49,704 bases of DNA, from assembly GCA_020630525.1 (NCBI GenBank), contig JAHDBF010000001.1, positions 1 through 49,704 on the forward strand, in the 5' to 3' direction. Of this stretch, positions 17,898 through 26,492 are shown piece after piece. Within the stretch, counting starts at the first letter, position 1. The number at the start of each line of letters is the position of its first letter. The translations under genes and the position numbers were made by a program. The stretch is from Saprospiraceae bacterium (GTDB taxonomy: Bacteria; Bacteroidota; Bacteroidia; Chitinophagales; Saprospiraceae). The notes under the pieces were generated by a model. The model was not told the origin of the DNA. It saw only the letters and a list, made by a program, of their open reading frames with translations, and searched no databases.

Positions 17898-17936
17898 AAA
17901 ATGGATATCAATCACTAAGGTTTGACATCCATTTTC
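17898..17936 (-). terminator. Hairpin terminator of the anti-sigma/beta-barrel gene
   Basis: Arms AAAATGGATATCAA (17898-17911) and TTGACATCCATTTT (17923-17936) pair with one mismatch around an 11-base loop. It is 34 bases past the minus-strand stop at 17971. The T-run lies within the arm, so its strength is uncertain. Confidence 0.6.
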
Positions 17937-17970
17937 ACTAAAAACAATAAAAAAATACTAATTCTATATA

Positions 17971-19407
17971 CTATCCAATTTGGTAACCAATTTTCACTCC
18001 TGCAGAAATTAGATTGTACGTTTGATTAATAGTGCTTGTATTTTCTATTTTAGGAATCCTCTGATACTTTATAGTACTGCCAATAAAGATGCGATTTGTG
18101 ATTTTTCGTAAAATTGAAAACTGCATATTGTAAGTAACTTGTATTTTTCTTCCATTTGTTGACTTTAAAGAAATAGGCACATTATATTCACTTAACACCA
18201 TTGAGTTGTCAGAAAACTTACTGCTTAGTTTTGTTGTCAATCCTAGCTTAGTATCTAAAATCCAATTGTTTTTTGAAATTCTATACATTCCATTCAAATC
18301 AATATTATAGCTGATGTATTTGTTGTATATCTTCAAATTTCGTTCTATTCTTGTTACGTTATACCGAACTAAGGAATCTGTAATCTGAGTCGTTTTAGCA
18401 TAGTGACCACTCCAGTCAAATCTTTCATTAATTTGTATTCTATTGGCTCCTATGGAAAATCCAAAATTCGATTGATGGATTCCAGCATATGACAATCCTA
18501 TTACAGTTGTTTCTAAATGTGTCTCTAGATCATCTCTTGTTTTAATATAATTTTCTCGGTTAGCATCTCTTGATGTTAGCTTTCTTAATCCATAACCAAC
18601 TAAAGTATTCATTGCTAAAGAATGGTTCCATTTTTTTGGTTGTAGTTTGGTCGATTCCTCTTGCTTTAAACTATTCTCTACTAAAGTAAATTTTGGTCTT
18701 TGAAATTCAACAGATGGATATAGATTTAAAAAATTTAATTCCTCTAACAAAGCGAAACCTATCATTTTTTTATCATCAGAGGTAGAATCACTTACATAAA
18801 TATCCTTATCAATTACAGAATTAATCATCTCCAAATTATCAGAAGCCAACTCAATCTCCTCTACTCTATTTTCAATACTGAAAACATCCAATTGGGAATT
18901 TGAAATTGAATTACTCTTTAGTTCAACAGTCTTAGCATCTGTATTTTTAGATTTTGAAATATTAGATTTTGATTTTGTAGAATTTGATTCTGTTACTAGA
19001 TTATCAATCTTATTTTCAAGATTTGTTTCTGATTCTATAGAATTTGACTTTTCAATATTTGATAAAAGTTGGGCATTTATATTTGAAGATAAAGTGGCGT
19101 TTTCTTGTGCACTTATTTCTTTATCAAATTCTATAACTTTAGTTGCTTCAGAATTTTCATTGAACGTGTTAGATGATTTTTCTACTGCAATGCTATGCTC
19201 CGACGTTGGTTGCTTTTCATCTAATAAAAGGAATACAGTTAAACCAATTAAGAGGCTAGAAAAAATAAAGAATAGAAATAAAAACGGCTTCTTTCTCGGC
19301 TTATTAAAAGTCCGTTGATCTACTTTTTTCCAAAGTTTATCTAGATCCAATTGCGTTTCTTCAGTTTCAAACGCATTTCTTAATTTATCTTCAAATGAAC
19401 TTTTCAT
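17971..19407 (-). CDS. Anti-sigma-like protein with C-terminal beta-barrel-type domain
   Basis: 478 residues. The N-terminus (FEDKLRNAFETEETQLDLDKLWKKVDQR, residues 5-32) resembles the cytoplasmic sigma-binding arm of Bacteroidota anti-sigma-like proteins. A membrane segment follows at about 41-62. Residues about 70-260 are a low-complexity Ser/Asn/Lys/Glu region that could span the periplasm. The C-terminal part (about 260-478) is a run of alternating polar/hydrophobic strands ending in LISAGVKIGYQIG, as in small outer-membrane barrels. The gene overlaps the sigma gene by 17 bases. I infer that it senses an envelope signal and controls that sigma factor. Whether the barrel-like part really inserts in the outer membrane cannot be told from sequence. 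Confidence 0.65.
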   Translation of the reverse strand: MKSSFEDKLRNAFETEETQLDLDKLWKKVDQRTFNKPRKKPFLFLFFIFSSLLIGLTVFLLLDEKQPTSEHSIAVEKSSNTFNENSEATKVIEFDKEISAQENATLSSNINAQLLSNIEKSNSIESETNLENKIDNLVTESNSTKSKSNISKSKNTDAKTVELKSNSISNSQLDVFSIENRVEEIELASDNLEMINSVIDKDIYVSDSTSDDKKMIGFALLEELNFLNLYPSVEFQRPKFTLVENSLKQEESTKLQPKKWNHSLAMNTLVGYGLRKLTSRDANRENYIKTRDDLETHLETTVIGLSYAGIHQSNFGFSIGANRIQINERFDWSGHYAKTTQITDSLVRYNVTRIERNLKIYNKYISYNIDLNGMYRISKNNWILDTKLGLTTKLSSKFSDNSMVLSEYNVPISLKSTNGRKIQVTYNMQFSILRKITNRIFIGSTIKYQRIPKIENTSTINQTYNLISAGVKIGYQIG

Positions 19408-19897
19408 AATCTTTTTTGGATTTTGGATCTACATTTAGTGTACTATACCTGTCAACTAACCAACGCTTCGCGCGTATGTATTGAGATCTTGAAGTACTGG
19501 TTTTAATTTTGAGCAATTCAGCAATTTCTTTATGTGGTTTGGATTCGAATACAAAAAGAGAAAAAATCCTTCTATACCCTATTGGCATTTCTTTTACTAG
19601 CTTTAAAACTTCTTGCATTTCTAGCTGTGAAAAAACATCAGGCTCTTTTACTATTTCGATTTGGTTCTCAAGATGTACTTCTTTCTTATAATAGTTTAAT
19701 CTATATTTATTCAATGCAAGATTTATAGTTATCTTTTTAATCCATGCATACAATTGACCTTCGGAATCACCTTCGAATTGATTTATCTTTTTAAAAACGA
19801 TGACATAGGCATCTTGTAAAACATCTTCTGCATCAGCTTTGTTTTTACAATATAGACAAGCAGAAGCAAGAAGCTTAGGTGAATAGTGATATACCAT
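19391..19897 (-). CDS. ECF-type RNA polymerase sigma-70 factor
   Basis: 168 residues from the first ATG. Region 2 is at about 1-62 (ACLYCKNKADAEDVLQDAYVIVFKKI; LYAWIKKITINLALNKYR) and region 4 at about 95-150 (MPIGYRRIFSLFVFESKPHKEIAELLKIK). The frame stays open upstream of the ATG and encodes AIKKLDQEAFRC, which looks like the normal start of region 2. The true start is therefore probably one of the non-ATG codons upstream (ATT at 19966, CTG at 19957 or another), which would overlap or abut the stop of the lipoprotein gene at 19960. I keep the ATG as the conservative start. It is paired with the anti-sigma/barrel gene by a 17-base overlap. Confidence 0.85.
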   Translation of the reverse strand: MVYHYSPKLLASACLYCKNKADAEDVLQDAYVIVFKKINQFEGDSEGQLYAWIKKITINLALNKYRLNYYKKEVHLENQIEIVKEPDVFSQLEMQEVLKLVKEMPIGYRRIFSLFVFESKPHKEIAELLKIKTSTSRSQYIRAKRWLVDRYSTLNVDPKSKKDYEKFI

Positions 19898-19959
19898 ACA
19901 CCTAAAAGCTTCTTGATCTAATTTCTTAATTGCTTGTATATTAATTTTTTGTTGCAGAG

Positions 19960-21705
19960 TTATAATTCTAGATTAATCGTAAATTCTACTTCGGTAATAG
20001 TATCATCATATAGACTTGGATCTGTTATCTGAATATCGGTGTTTTTATCACTAAATGAGATCATTAAACCCCCATTTACATATCCCCCAGTTGTTGTTCC
20101 TGAAATTGTAAATCCATAAGAATCGAATTCGAAAGTATATGGAATGTCTGTTTCACCCTCAGTTAATTCAAAAATACATTCTGATACATTTGCTGTCAAC
20201 CAATCTAAAATTGTAACAGTAAATACTTTTCGATTCTCATCAGAAATATCAAAAACTTGATAAGATAAACCTATAGTATCTTGATTTGAACTATAGGTTG
20301 TTCCATTATTAAAATCCAAATAAACTCCAGCCTCATAAAATTCATCGCAAGCATTAAGTGTACCTAAATTTACAGATTCGCTTAAATTAAATTCAATTGG
20401 TGCACTGATTAAGTTATTGGTAATATCAACACCCAAAGCAGTGGCTTTACTATCTCCTAAACAGCTCACAATTTGCGTTTGAAAACTTTGATTCTCATCT
20501 ATATCAATTGATAGTTGCTTTCCACTTTCAAAATTAATATTTACATATCCATTCTCAATTTCTGTTCCATCACAATTCGATAAAGAACCTGAAATATTGA
20601 TATTACTTCCACTTAATACTGGAACTGCACCAATATTAACATCGTCTTCATAAGGGCCAATATTCCCAGAGGAAACAATATCTCCACATGGACTAATAAC
20701 TTCCAATAACAACTCATGATCTTTAGGAACTTTACCATTAAATATACCTCGTGTTCCAGAATGAGTACAACCTGATTGATTTAATGTCAAATCTGTAACC
20801 TTAATTTTTACATTTTCTAAGTTACCATTTTGACTAGTAAGATATCCTTCTATATTAACTAATGGAAATGGAGCATCACAATTCCAAAATGAAAAATGTC
20901 CAACTTCACCTACATACTTATCGCCTTGTAGATTCGCTACTCCTTCTTCAATCCACAGACCTATCTCTGTATCAAAATGCCACAATGGGATTTGTGCTGG
21001 TGCTTGTGAAAGTAATTCAGCTGGAACCTCCATTTCAATCGTTGCATTAGACTCTGCAGCAAGTTCTAACTCTTGACCACTTTCTGTTTCTAACTCAACA
21101 GTTAACATGCCAAAAGTTTGCAATGCTTGTTGATTACTTTCTAGATCTATTCCTACTAAATCACCTGGCATAATATCACTCAAATTTTCTGCCACTGGAT
21201 TTAACCACTTTACGTATGTGTTTACTGATCCAGAGTAAGAAGATCCGTCTTCATGAATAAATTGTGGATTATCAAAATTAATATTTAATCCTTCTGTTAT
21301 AATTGATTTTGACTCTCCAGAAATTAACTTATCAGTTAGTGTTTTTTCCATCAAAGCTATGCTAAAATGACTGGTCTCATTTTCAGTAGGATAAATGGTT
21401 TTTGAGCTTTTAAAATAACCATCTTTTTCTACGATTATGCTGGTAGCTTCTTTATAAAAATTTATGTTTTTTAACTGGAAATATCCTTGATCGTCTGTTG
21501 TTGTGGTATAACTTTCAAACAAAACTAAAACATCTGTCAGTGGTTCTCCATCTTCATCAGTTATTAGTCCCAAAACAGAAGCATTTATTTCTGTAAATTT
21601 TGGTTTCTCCGTAGGAGTAGTTGTAGGAATAATTTCATCAACATCCTCTCTACAACTCATCAATAATAATAAAAGGGCAAAAACTAAGAATTTATATATT
21701 TTCAT
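19960..21705 (-). CDS. Lipoprotein with carboxypeptidase-regulatory-like domain
   Basis: 581 residues. Lipoprotein signal with LMSC (Cys18). After a Thr/Pro-rich spacer, a carboxypeptidase-regulatory-like beta-sandwich occupies about 43-118 (VLGLITDEDGEPLTDVLVLF; TTDDQGYFQLKNI). The rest is beta-rich and contains a segment with WHFDTEIGLWIEEG and HFSFWNCDAPFPLVNIEGYL, a pattern seen in Bacteroidota surface lipoproteins that carry repeated beta-sandwich units. I do not recognise a specific activity. It is immediately upstream of the second sigma gene on the same strand and probably co-transcribed with it, which makes it a candidate member of that regulatory unit. Confidence 0.75.
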   Translation of the reverse strand: MKIYKFLVFALLLLLMSCREDVDEIIPTTTPTEKPKFTEINASVLGLITDEDGEPLTDVLVLFESYTTTTDDQGYFQLKNINFYKEATSIIVEKDGYFKSSKTIYPTENETSHFSIALMEKTLTDKLISGESKSIITEGLNINFDNPQFIHEDGSSYSGSVNTYVKWLNPVAENLSDIMPGDLVGIDLESNQQALQTFGMLTVELETESGQELELAAESNATIEMEVPAELLSQAPAQIPLWHFDTEIGLWIEEGVANLQGDKYVGEVGHFSFWNCDAPFPLVNIEGYLTSQNGNLENVKIKVTDLTLNQSGCTHSGTRGIFNGKVPKDHELLLEVISPCGDIVSSGNIGPYEDDVNIGAVPVLSGSNINISGSLSNCDGTEIENGYVNINFESGKQLSIDIDENQSFQTQIVSCLGDSKATALGVDITNNLISAPIEFNLSESVNLGTLNACDEFYEAGVYLDFNNGTTYSSNQDTIGLSYQVFDISDENRKVFTVTILDWLTANVSECIFELTEGETDIPYTFEFDSYGFTISGTTTGGYVNGGLMISFSDKNTDIQITDPSLYDDTITEVEFTINLEL

Positions 21706-21876
21706 CTTAAATAAATTATTTCGTTATTAATAAAATTTACCACATGAATTGTGGCCAGCATATTCATGTTCGTTACTCATAGGAGAGTCTCAAAGCATAT
21801 AAAGCTGCATTTACGAAATAAAAAAATGAAAATAATTGACCAAAGAGCAATTTAATAGGATATGTAGCCTAGTTTT

Positions 21877-22914
21877 CTACCACCCATCACCCATTAAAAT
21901 ACGTATTCCGATATGGTTTGTCGCGCCTGCTAAATGATAATACCCAGAGCTGTAGTCTAATTTTAACCGTTTGATCTTGATTCCAAAACCAATTGAAAAT
22001 CCACCTAAACTTCTAAATTCTGAAACTTTAAGCTCTTGCCTTCTAAGATGATTATAAGCAAATCTCAGGTTAAAAGCTTCTTTTTTGCCAAATAGAAATT
22101 CACCTGCAAAAACCAAATGACGGAATAGATTATCCACATTTAATTGAAATTGATTTTCTTCGACAACATTACCAAAAAAGTCTGTTTCTTGAAGTGCATT
22201 TGGATCTTCATATCTGATATACCAGTCTTGTAAATGATGATAGGTTATACTATATCGGAATGGTAAATATTTTAGCTTATTGGAATATCCTAATTTTAAA
22301 TCAAATGGCAGTCCTTTTGAATCACCTGCAACTTCACCAAAACTAAAGCCAATGTTTTGAGCCACCAAACCGATGGTCCATGATTTTCCTGGCACTTGGT
22401 ATATTGTTCCAAGGTCTAACCCTAATCCATATCCATTGTATCCAGCATAACTGGCAAAAACAAATTTCGTATTGATTCCTACGCTAAATCGCTCATTCAT
22501 TTGCTTTGCACCACCTAAGATTAGTGCTACTTCATTGGCCTTAAAGTCACCGATAATATTTCCGATTTCATCTGCTTCTTGAAAATTACCAAAACTTGCA
22601 TATTGTATTCCTCCATGTAAATGAATATCTAAAGAATCCAAATTGTATCCGTAAGAAACTAGTCCTTCTGAAATTCCCGAAAAGTGAAAAATGTGGTTTA
22701 TGGAAATTTGATTATCCATAGAAGAATTACTGACGCCAGGATTTTGCTGAAAGCCAGAAATATCATTATCTCTGACGGACACATTCATTCCACCTACAGC
22801 AGAGACTCTTGCTGAGCCTGGTGATGCTAAAAAATCAAAATTATTATTTCCTCCCAATTGTGCAGACAATTGAGAAAAAGTTAGTGCTAAAGAGAAGATT
22901 AAAAATTGCCTCAT
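21877..22914 (-). CDS. porQ: Type IX secretion system protein PorQ
   Basis: About 345 residues from the chosen start MRQFLIFSLALTF, which gives a normal signal peptide (about 1-19) and places the ATG one base past the upstream stop; the longer frame to 22995 would overlap the upstream gene by 80 bases. The mature N-terminus has the PorQ signature FLASPGSARVSAVGGMNVSV, then DNDISGFQQNPGV. The remainder is a 14-strand-type outer-membrane barrel of the FadL/PorV kind. PorQ is an outer-membrane component that delivers cargo to the attachment complex in type IX secretion. Presence fits the sorting domains on the CHRD protein and on the remnant at 1.2 kb. Confidence 0.88.
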   Translation of the reverse strand: MRQFLIFSLALTFSQLSAQLGGNNNFDFLASPGSARVSAVGGMNVSVRDNDISGFQQNPGVSNSSMDNQISINHIFHFSGISEGLVSYGYNLDSLDIHLHGGIQYASFGNFQEADEIGNIIGDFKANEVALILGGAKQMNERFSVGINTKFVFASYAGYNGYGLGLDLGTIYQVPGKSWTIGLVAQNIGFSFGEVAGDSKGLPFDLKLGYSNKLKYLPFRYSITYHHLQDWYIRYEDPNALQETDFFGNVVEENQFQLNVDNLFRHLVFAGEFLFGKKEAFNLRFAYNHLRRQELKVSEFRSLGGFSIGFGIKIKRLKLDYSSGYYHLAGATNHIGIRILMGDGW

Positions 22915-22915
22915 A

Positions 22916-23554
22916 TTATTGACTAACATTAATTTCTTTGATTTCAATATCTCCCTTTTCGAATGTCCAAATGGTTTGGCAAATTGCCATATCATTACAC
23001 ATCATCTTTTTGATTAATGTACCTTCTTTATCGAACTGTTTGAGTAATCCAAATTCGTTATCACCATTTTTATAAATTCCTTCCCATTGTACTTGCCCAT
23101 TTTCATAATACTCCTTGAATGGCCCATTTTCTTCACCATCTACAAATGTGACTTCCTCAGAAATATTTCCATCTGGAAAATATTTTGTAGAAATCCCTTG
23201 TAATGTTCCATTCGCGTAATTGGATTTTAGCAATAGACTTCCATCTTCACGGAATACATTATATTCGCCATCGAGAACACCATCTTTGTAAAATTCTTTG
23301 ATTTCGGGATTTCCATTTTTAAAAAATATTATTCGCTCACCTACCAGTTTATCTTCTTCATATCTTGCTTTTTCCATGATTTCTCCGGTTTCTGCAAGCT
23401 TTTTGTAAGGTCCATTTTTGATAGTCCCATTTTCTTTAGTCTTGAAAACTTCTTTTACTTTCCCACTCTCATACTTTGTTACGACATCACTATCTGCACA
23501 AGATGCAAGGAAAAAGAACATAATCATTGTAAGGCTTAGATGAGTAAACTTCAT
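22916..23554 (-). CDS. MORN-repeat (YwqK-like) lipoprotein
   Basis: 212 residues. Lipoprotein signal with LASC (Cys19). The mature part is made of repeats of the MORN/YwqK type with the pattern G-x-Y/F..Y..G: KYESGKVKEVFKTKENG, FFKNGNPEIKEFYKDGVLDG, FREDGSLLLKSNYANGTLQG, YFPDGNISEEVTFVDGEENG and YYENGQVQWEGIYKNGD. A Cys pair (about residues 190-198) sits near the C-terminus. These proteins are often labelled antitoxin-like but their role in Bacteroidota is unknown; it is probably a structural or binding lipoprotein. It is separated from porQ by one base, so they form a two-gene transcript. Confidence 0.8.
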   Translation of the reverse strand: MKFTHLSLTMIMFFFLASCADSDVVTKYESGKVKEVFKTKENGTIKNGPYKKLAETGEIMEKARYEEDKLVGERIIFFKNGNPEIKEFYKDGVLDGEYNVFREDGSLLLKSNYANGTLQGISTKYFPDGNISEEVTFVDGEENGPFKEYYENGQVQWEGIYKNGDNEFGLLKQFDKEGTLIKKMMCNDMAICQTIWTFEKGDIEIKEINVSQ

Positions 23555-23631
23555 ATTTCGTCTGATTTGAGTAGCAGTATATTAACGAAACCTTAAGAAG
23601 TTAAATTATATGATTTGAGCATTAAAGTGGT

Positions 23632-23874
23632 TTATTCTTCTTTTACTTTTCGGTTGTTTTTCCACCAGATAAATCCGATTGTAGAAACTAAAATATAAGG
23701 CATAGAAAGCATATATAAAATTCCTTTATTTAATCCTTTACCTTCAGAACCTCCATTGGCTAGATTGGTTTCTGCAGCAATTTTACACATTGGGCATTGC
23801 GCATGTACTTCTGCTCCCAAGGCAAATATAAATACAATCACAATAATTGATATGACAATGTATTTAAGTCTCAT
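23632..23874 (-). CDS. Small membrane protein with CPMC motif
   Basis: 80 residues. A signal peptide or N-terminal membrane segment (1-25) is followed by AQCPMC (Cys27, Cys30), a polar loop with LANGGSEGKGLNKG, and one membrane segment (about 50-70) ending in a basic tail. The Cys-x-x-Cys motif directly after the signal would lie in the periplasm and could bind copper or do thiol exchange. It lies one base past the DUF420 gene and just downstream of the oxidase operon; Bacteroidota often carry this small gene beside DUF420 and SCO-like genes. Function unproven; oxidase assembly is the likely setting. Confidence 0.7.
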   Translation of the reverse strand: MRLKYIVISIIVIVFIFALGAEVHAQCPMCKIAAETNLANGGSEGKGLNKGILYMLSMPYILVSTIGFIWWKNNRKVKEE

Positions 23875-23875
23875 T

Positions 23876-24412
23876 TTAATAACAAGATTTTAGCATTAAA
23901 TAAATCACTGGACCTGTTAGAGATACATACAGCCATACTGGAAAAACCCATTTTACCAATTTTTTATGCTTCTCGATTTGGTAGCTGATTCCTCTAATAA
24001 AAGAAATCAAAATAAATGGGAAAACAACGCCGGCTAAAAGTATATGTGTATTAAGAATCGTAAAATATATTGGTCTTGTCCAATCGTGCTTACAATACTT
24101 AGTCGGATCTGTTCCAATATGATACAAGACATAAGATCCCAAAAATATTGCTGAAGTAATCATGGCAAGAAAAATGGTGTTCTTATGTGCTTTTACATTC
24201 TTTTGTTTAATAAAATAAAGTGCCAATAAAAGTAGACAAAATGTTATACTATTCAATACAGAATGAAAAGGAGGCAATGCCTTAAGATTTAATCCTGTGT
24301 CGACTTTTACCATTCCCATAATTGCCACTAAGCCGATTACCAAGACAGAAATAATGTATGCCCATGGCATTAGCTTTTTCGCAAGCCCTGGATTTTCTTT
24401 AAAGTTTGTCAT
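23876..24412 (-). CDS. DUF420 membrane protein (CtaM-like)
   Basis: 178 residues with about five membrane segments (LMPWAYIISVLVIGLVAIMG; FHSVLNSITFCLLLLALYFI; a segment with MITSAIFLGSYVLYHIG; PIYFTILNTHILLAGVVFPF; VFPVWLYVSLTGPVIYLML). The conserved His residues in NAHKN/VLYHIG/LNTHILLAG are those of the DUF420 family, whose Gram-positive member CtaM is needed for heme-copper oxidase activity. It overlaps the upstream SCO-like gene by 4 bases (ATGA), a translational coupling. It is probably a heme/copper oxidase assembly factor. Confidence 0.85.
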   Translation of the reverse strand: MTNFKENPGLAKKLMPWAYIISVLVIGLVAIMGMVKVDTGLNLKALPPFHSVLNSITFCLLLLALYFIKQKNVKAHKNTIFLAMITSAIFLGSYVLYHIGTDPTKYCKHDWTRPIYFTILNTHILLAGVVFPFILISFIRGISYQIEKHKKLVKWVFPVWLYVSLTGPVIYLMLKSCY

Positions 24413-24933
24413 TCGTTATCAGTTTTATGCACTTTTATATCTCTACTTTTCTTTGGTGGTATGGTCAATGCAGTATGAGCAACTAGTTCTTTAAATCCTT
24501 CTTTATCCATTTTATACTCTTTACGAAGTTGCATTTTATTATCGATTAATGCCATTTTATTTTCTGAACTTGAATTAGAATTGACATTTATCAATCTTAA
24601 GTTTTCTACTTTAAAGAGTAAATCTTCCACTTCCTTTTGGTTAAAAGAAACTACTTGAAATTTTTCTACTTCTTTGAATTGATTAAATAGTTTATAAAGA
24701 TCGTCATCATTAGCAGAAGAATTCCTGACAACAACAATGCTTGTCTTATCAAGATATAATGTATCCTCACTAGGCAATTCATTTTCAATTAACCAATCGC
24801 TCACTAATCCTTTAGGTTGTAATGCATCATGTGCAGCAACTCTATAATCCATGCCCGTTTTTAAGTAATACCAAGAAATTGCTGGTAATATTACAAGCAT
24901 AAGAAGTAAAACTAATAATCTAAAGATTTTCAT
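24409..24933 (-). CDS. Divergent SCO-like protein lacking the CxxxC motif
   Basis: 174 residues with an N-terminal membrane anchor (about 5-25). The soluble domain is short; the C-terminal stretch KMALIDNKMQLRKEYKMDKEGFKELVAHTAL has the shape of the last strand and helix of SCO/thioredoxin-fold copper chaperones (a 'liD..g.ir..Y' segment). The CxxxC copper-binding motif and any other Cys are absent, and the domain is shorter than typical SCO1. It sits in the gene position normally taken by SCO next to DUF420. I read it as a degenerate SCO relative, perhaps a scaffold, but the homology is weak and could be wrong. Confidence 0.5.
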   Translation of the reverse strand: MKIFRLLVLLLMLVILPAISWYYLKTGMDYRVAAHDALQPKGLVSDWLIENELPSEDTLYLDKTSIVVVRNSSANDDDLYKLFNQFKEVEKFQVVSFNQKEVEDLLFKVENLRLINVNSNSSSENKMALIDNKMQLRKEYKMDKEGFKELVAHTALTIPPKKSRDIKVHKTDNE

Positions 24934-24973
24934 ATAATTGTAAAACGAAAAAGGTTAATACCAAGTTTAAAAA

Positions 24974-25001
24974 AAGCTGTCAAAAATTCATCTGACAGCT
25001 T
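24974..25001 (-). terminator. Terminator at the end of the respiratory operon
   Basis: Inverted repeat AAGCTGTCA (24974-24982) and TGACAGCTT (24993-25001), 10-base loop. On the minus strand it is followed by a TTTTTTT run. It lies 26 bases beyond the stop of the subunit IV gene and separates the oxidase operon from the SCO-like/DUF420 genes. Confidence 0.85.
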
Positions 25002-25027
25002 CATAGTTTTGTTGGTAGTTGGAAATT

Positions 25028-25441
25028 CTACTGTTCTATATTTTTAATAAGCATTCCAGTTTGAGTAGAAGCTTTATTATCAATTAACCCAATAGGTTCT
25101 TGATTTTTATCTTTAATTAATGTTCTTCTTTTATTCCAATCTGCACCTTCCCAAAAGAAAGCAATTACTGCCCATACTAAAAGTAATGTAGGTAAAATGA
25201 CAGTCTTTACCAATCCTGGCACTTCATATTTCATATGCATAAATTCATATACAATCAAATATGCTTTTACAATACTCATCAAGATCATTACTCCACTGAT
25301 CACGATTAACGGAAAATGCATTCCTTCAATAATGTAACCTTTACCAAGTAAAGCGAATATTACCTCGCTGATCGTAATTATACCAAGTATTATTATTGTT
25401 TTATTTGCAATGGCTTTTGAAGCCTCGTATGATAATCCCAT
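25028..25441 (-). CDS. Cytochrome c oxidase subunit IV-type protein
   Basis: 137 residues with three membrane segments (about 13-32, 39-63 and 75-95), the layout of the prokaryotic subunit IV / CyoD-like family. It stabilises the oxidase core and takes no part in electron transfer. The first segments have NKTIIILGIITISEVIFALL and LIVISGVMILMSIVKAYLIV, the last TVILPTLLLVWAVIAFFWEG. Last gene of the long respiratory operon: the terminator follows directly, and the subunit III gene is 30 bases upstream. Confidence 0.85.
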   Translation of the reverse strand: MGLSYEASKAIANKTIIILGIITISEVIFALLGKGYIIEGMHFPLIVISGVMILMSIVKAYLIVYEFMHMKYEVPGLVKTVILPTLLLVWAVIAFFWEGADWNKRRTLIKDKNQEPIGLIDNKASTQTGMLIKNIEQ

Positions 25442-25471
25442 TTTATAATTTCTTCTGTAGTAGTTATCTAA

Positions 25472-26473
25472 TTATAGTAAGTAAAATACAAGGAAAACGA
25501 ACACCCAAACCAAATCGACAAAGTGCCAGTATAATCCTATCTTTTCTACCATTTCATATCCATTCTTTCGCTTTATGTATAATCCGGTCATCACGTTAAT
25601 CATGATTATTAAAAGAAACAACAACCCTGATGCTACGTGAAATCCGTGAAATCCAGTAATAAAGAAAAACAATGCCCCAAAGGCTTTAGGACCAAATGGT
25701 TCATGTAATATTTGACCTTTATTTACGCTACCTTCTTCTGTCACCATGAACTTACGGTGTATAAATCCATCTTCATCTACATAAGCATCTTTGTAATCTC
25801 CGGGTGCTGCATAATGATGTCCACCATGTGCATCTCCATGCCCAGCTTCTGCACCATGAGCATCACCGTGACTATGATCGCCGTGATCTCCATGACCATG
25901 ATCGTCATGTGTAGATACATCAATCTTATGCAGTAAGTAACTTGTCTCAGGTCCAAATGCTTCACCATTTGGTTTTCCATTTTCATCTAGATATACTCCA
26001 GCTTCACCATGTGTTCCAAAAGTAGATCTAGTGATCGACATGTGTTCTAGATTAATCAAAGTGTTCCACTCCCAAGCTTGACAGCCTAAGAATCCAGCGC
26101 CACCTACTATAGTAAGAAACATCCAAAACGCAACCCCTTTTTGGTTTTCTTGATGACCTTCTTGTACTGCTCTTACCATTGTATAAGAACTAAATAGTAA
26201 AACGAAAGTCATAAAAGTTACGAAATACAAAGGCTTATTATGAATATCTAAACCAATATCTGGAATTGTACTAAAAACTTTATCTGGTATTGGCCAAGTA
26301 TCCATACTTACACGTAACGTTCCGTATGCGATCAAGAATCCTGCAAAAGTAAATGCATCAGAAAGTAAAAAGTACCACATCATCAACTTTCCATAACTCG
26401 CTTTGAATGGTGCTTTACCTCCATCCCACAGATCTTTGTTATCTGTTTCTGTATGTGTTAGCGTTTCTGCCAT
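25472..26473 (-). CDS. ctaE: Cytochrome c oxidase subunit III with His-rich insertion
   Basis: 333 residues, longer than typical subunit III. The membrane part is of the usual family: MMWYFLLSDAFTFAGFLIAY (about 31-50), YFVTFMTFVLLFSSYTMVRA, FWMFLTIVGGAGFLGCQAWEW, then FGALFFFITGFHGFHVASGL and YWHFVDLVWVFVFLVFYLL at the C-terminus. An insert of about 115 residues (145-258) lies between the fourth and fifth membrane segments and contains a run of His, Gly and Asp at 188-220. The insert should face one side of the membrane and may bind metals. Subunit III helps keep the oxidase stable during turnover and is not catalytic. It is one of two subunit III-type genes in tandem. Confidence 0.88.
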   Translation of the reverse strand: MAETLTHTETDNKDLWDGGKAPFKASYGKLMMWYFLLSDAFTFAGFLIAYGTLRVSMDTWPIPDKVFSTIPDIGLDIHNKPLYFVTFMTFVLLFSSYTMVRAVQEGHQENQKGVAFWMFLTIVGGAGFLGCQAWEWNTLINLEHMSITRSTFGTHGEAGVYLDENGKPNGEAFGPETSYLLHKIDVSTHDDHGHGDHGDHSHGDAHGAEAGHGDAHGGHHYAAPGDYKDAYVDEDGFIHRKFMVTEEGSVNKGQILHEPFGPKAFGALFFFITGFHGFHVASGLLFLLIIMINVMTGLYIKRKNGYEMVEKIGLYWHFVDLVWVFVFLVFYLL

Positions 26474-26492
26474 TATAATCTAATTGTGCCTG

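Noticed and set aside
22915-22995. Longer start for porQ
   Set aside because: It would add 27 residues before the signal peptide and overlap the MORN-repeat gene by 80 bases.
25801-25910. Short repeats in the subunit III gene that could suggest a CRISPR-like or minisatellite array
   Set aside because: They are in-frame codons for His, Gly and Asp inside a real gene and vary in spacing, so they are coding simple sequence.
25712-25986. Met/His/Ile-rich frames opposite and within the His-rich loop of subunit III
   Set aside because: They are produced by reading the repeated His codons in other frames; no start context or family signal.
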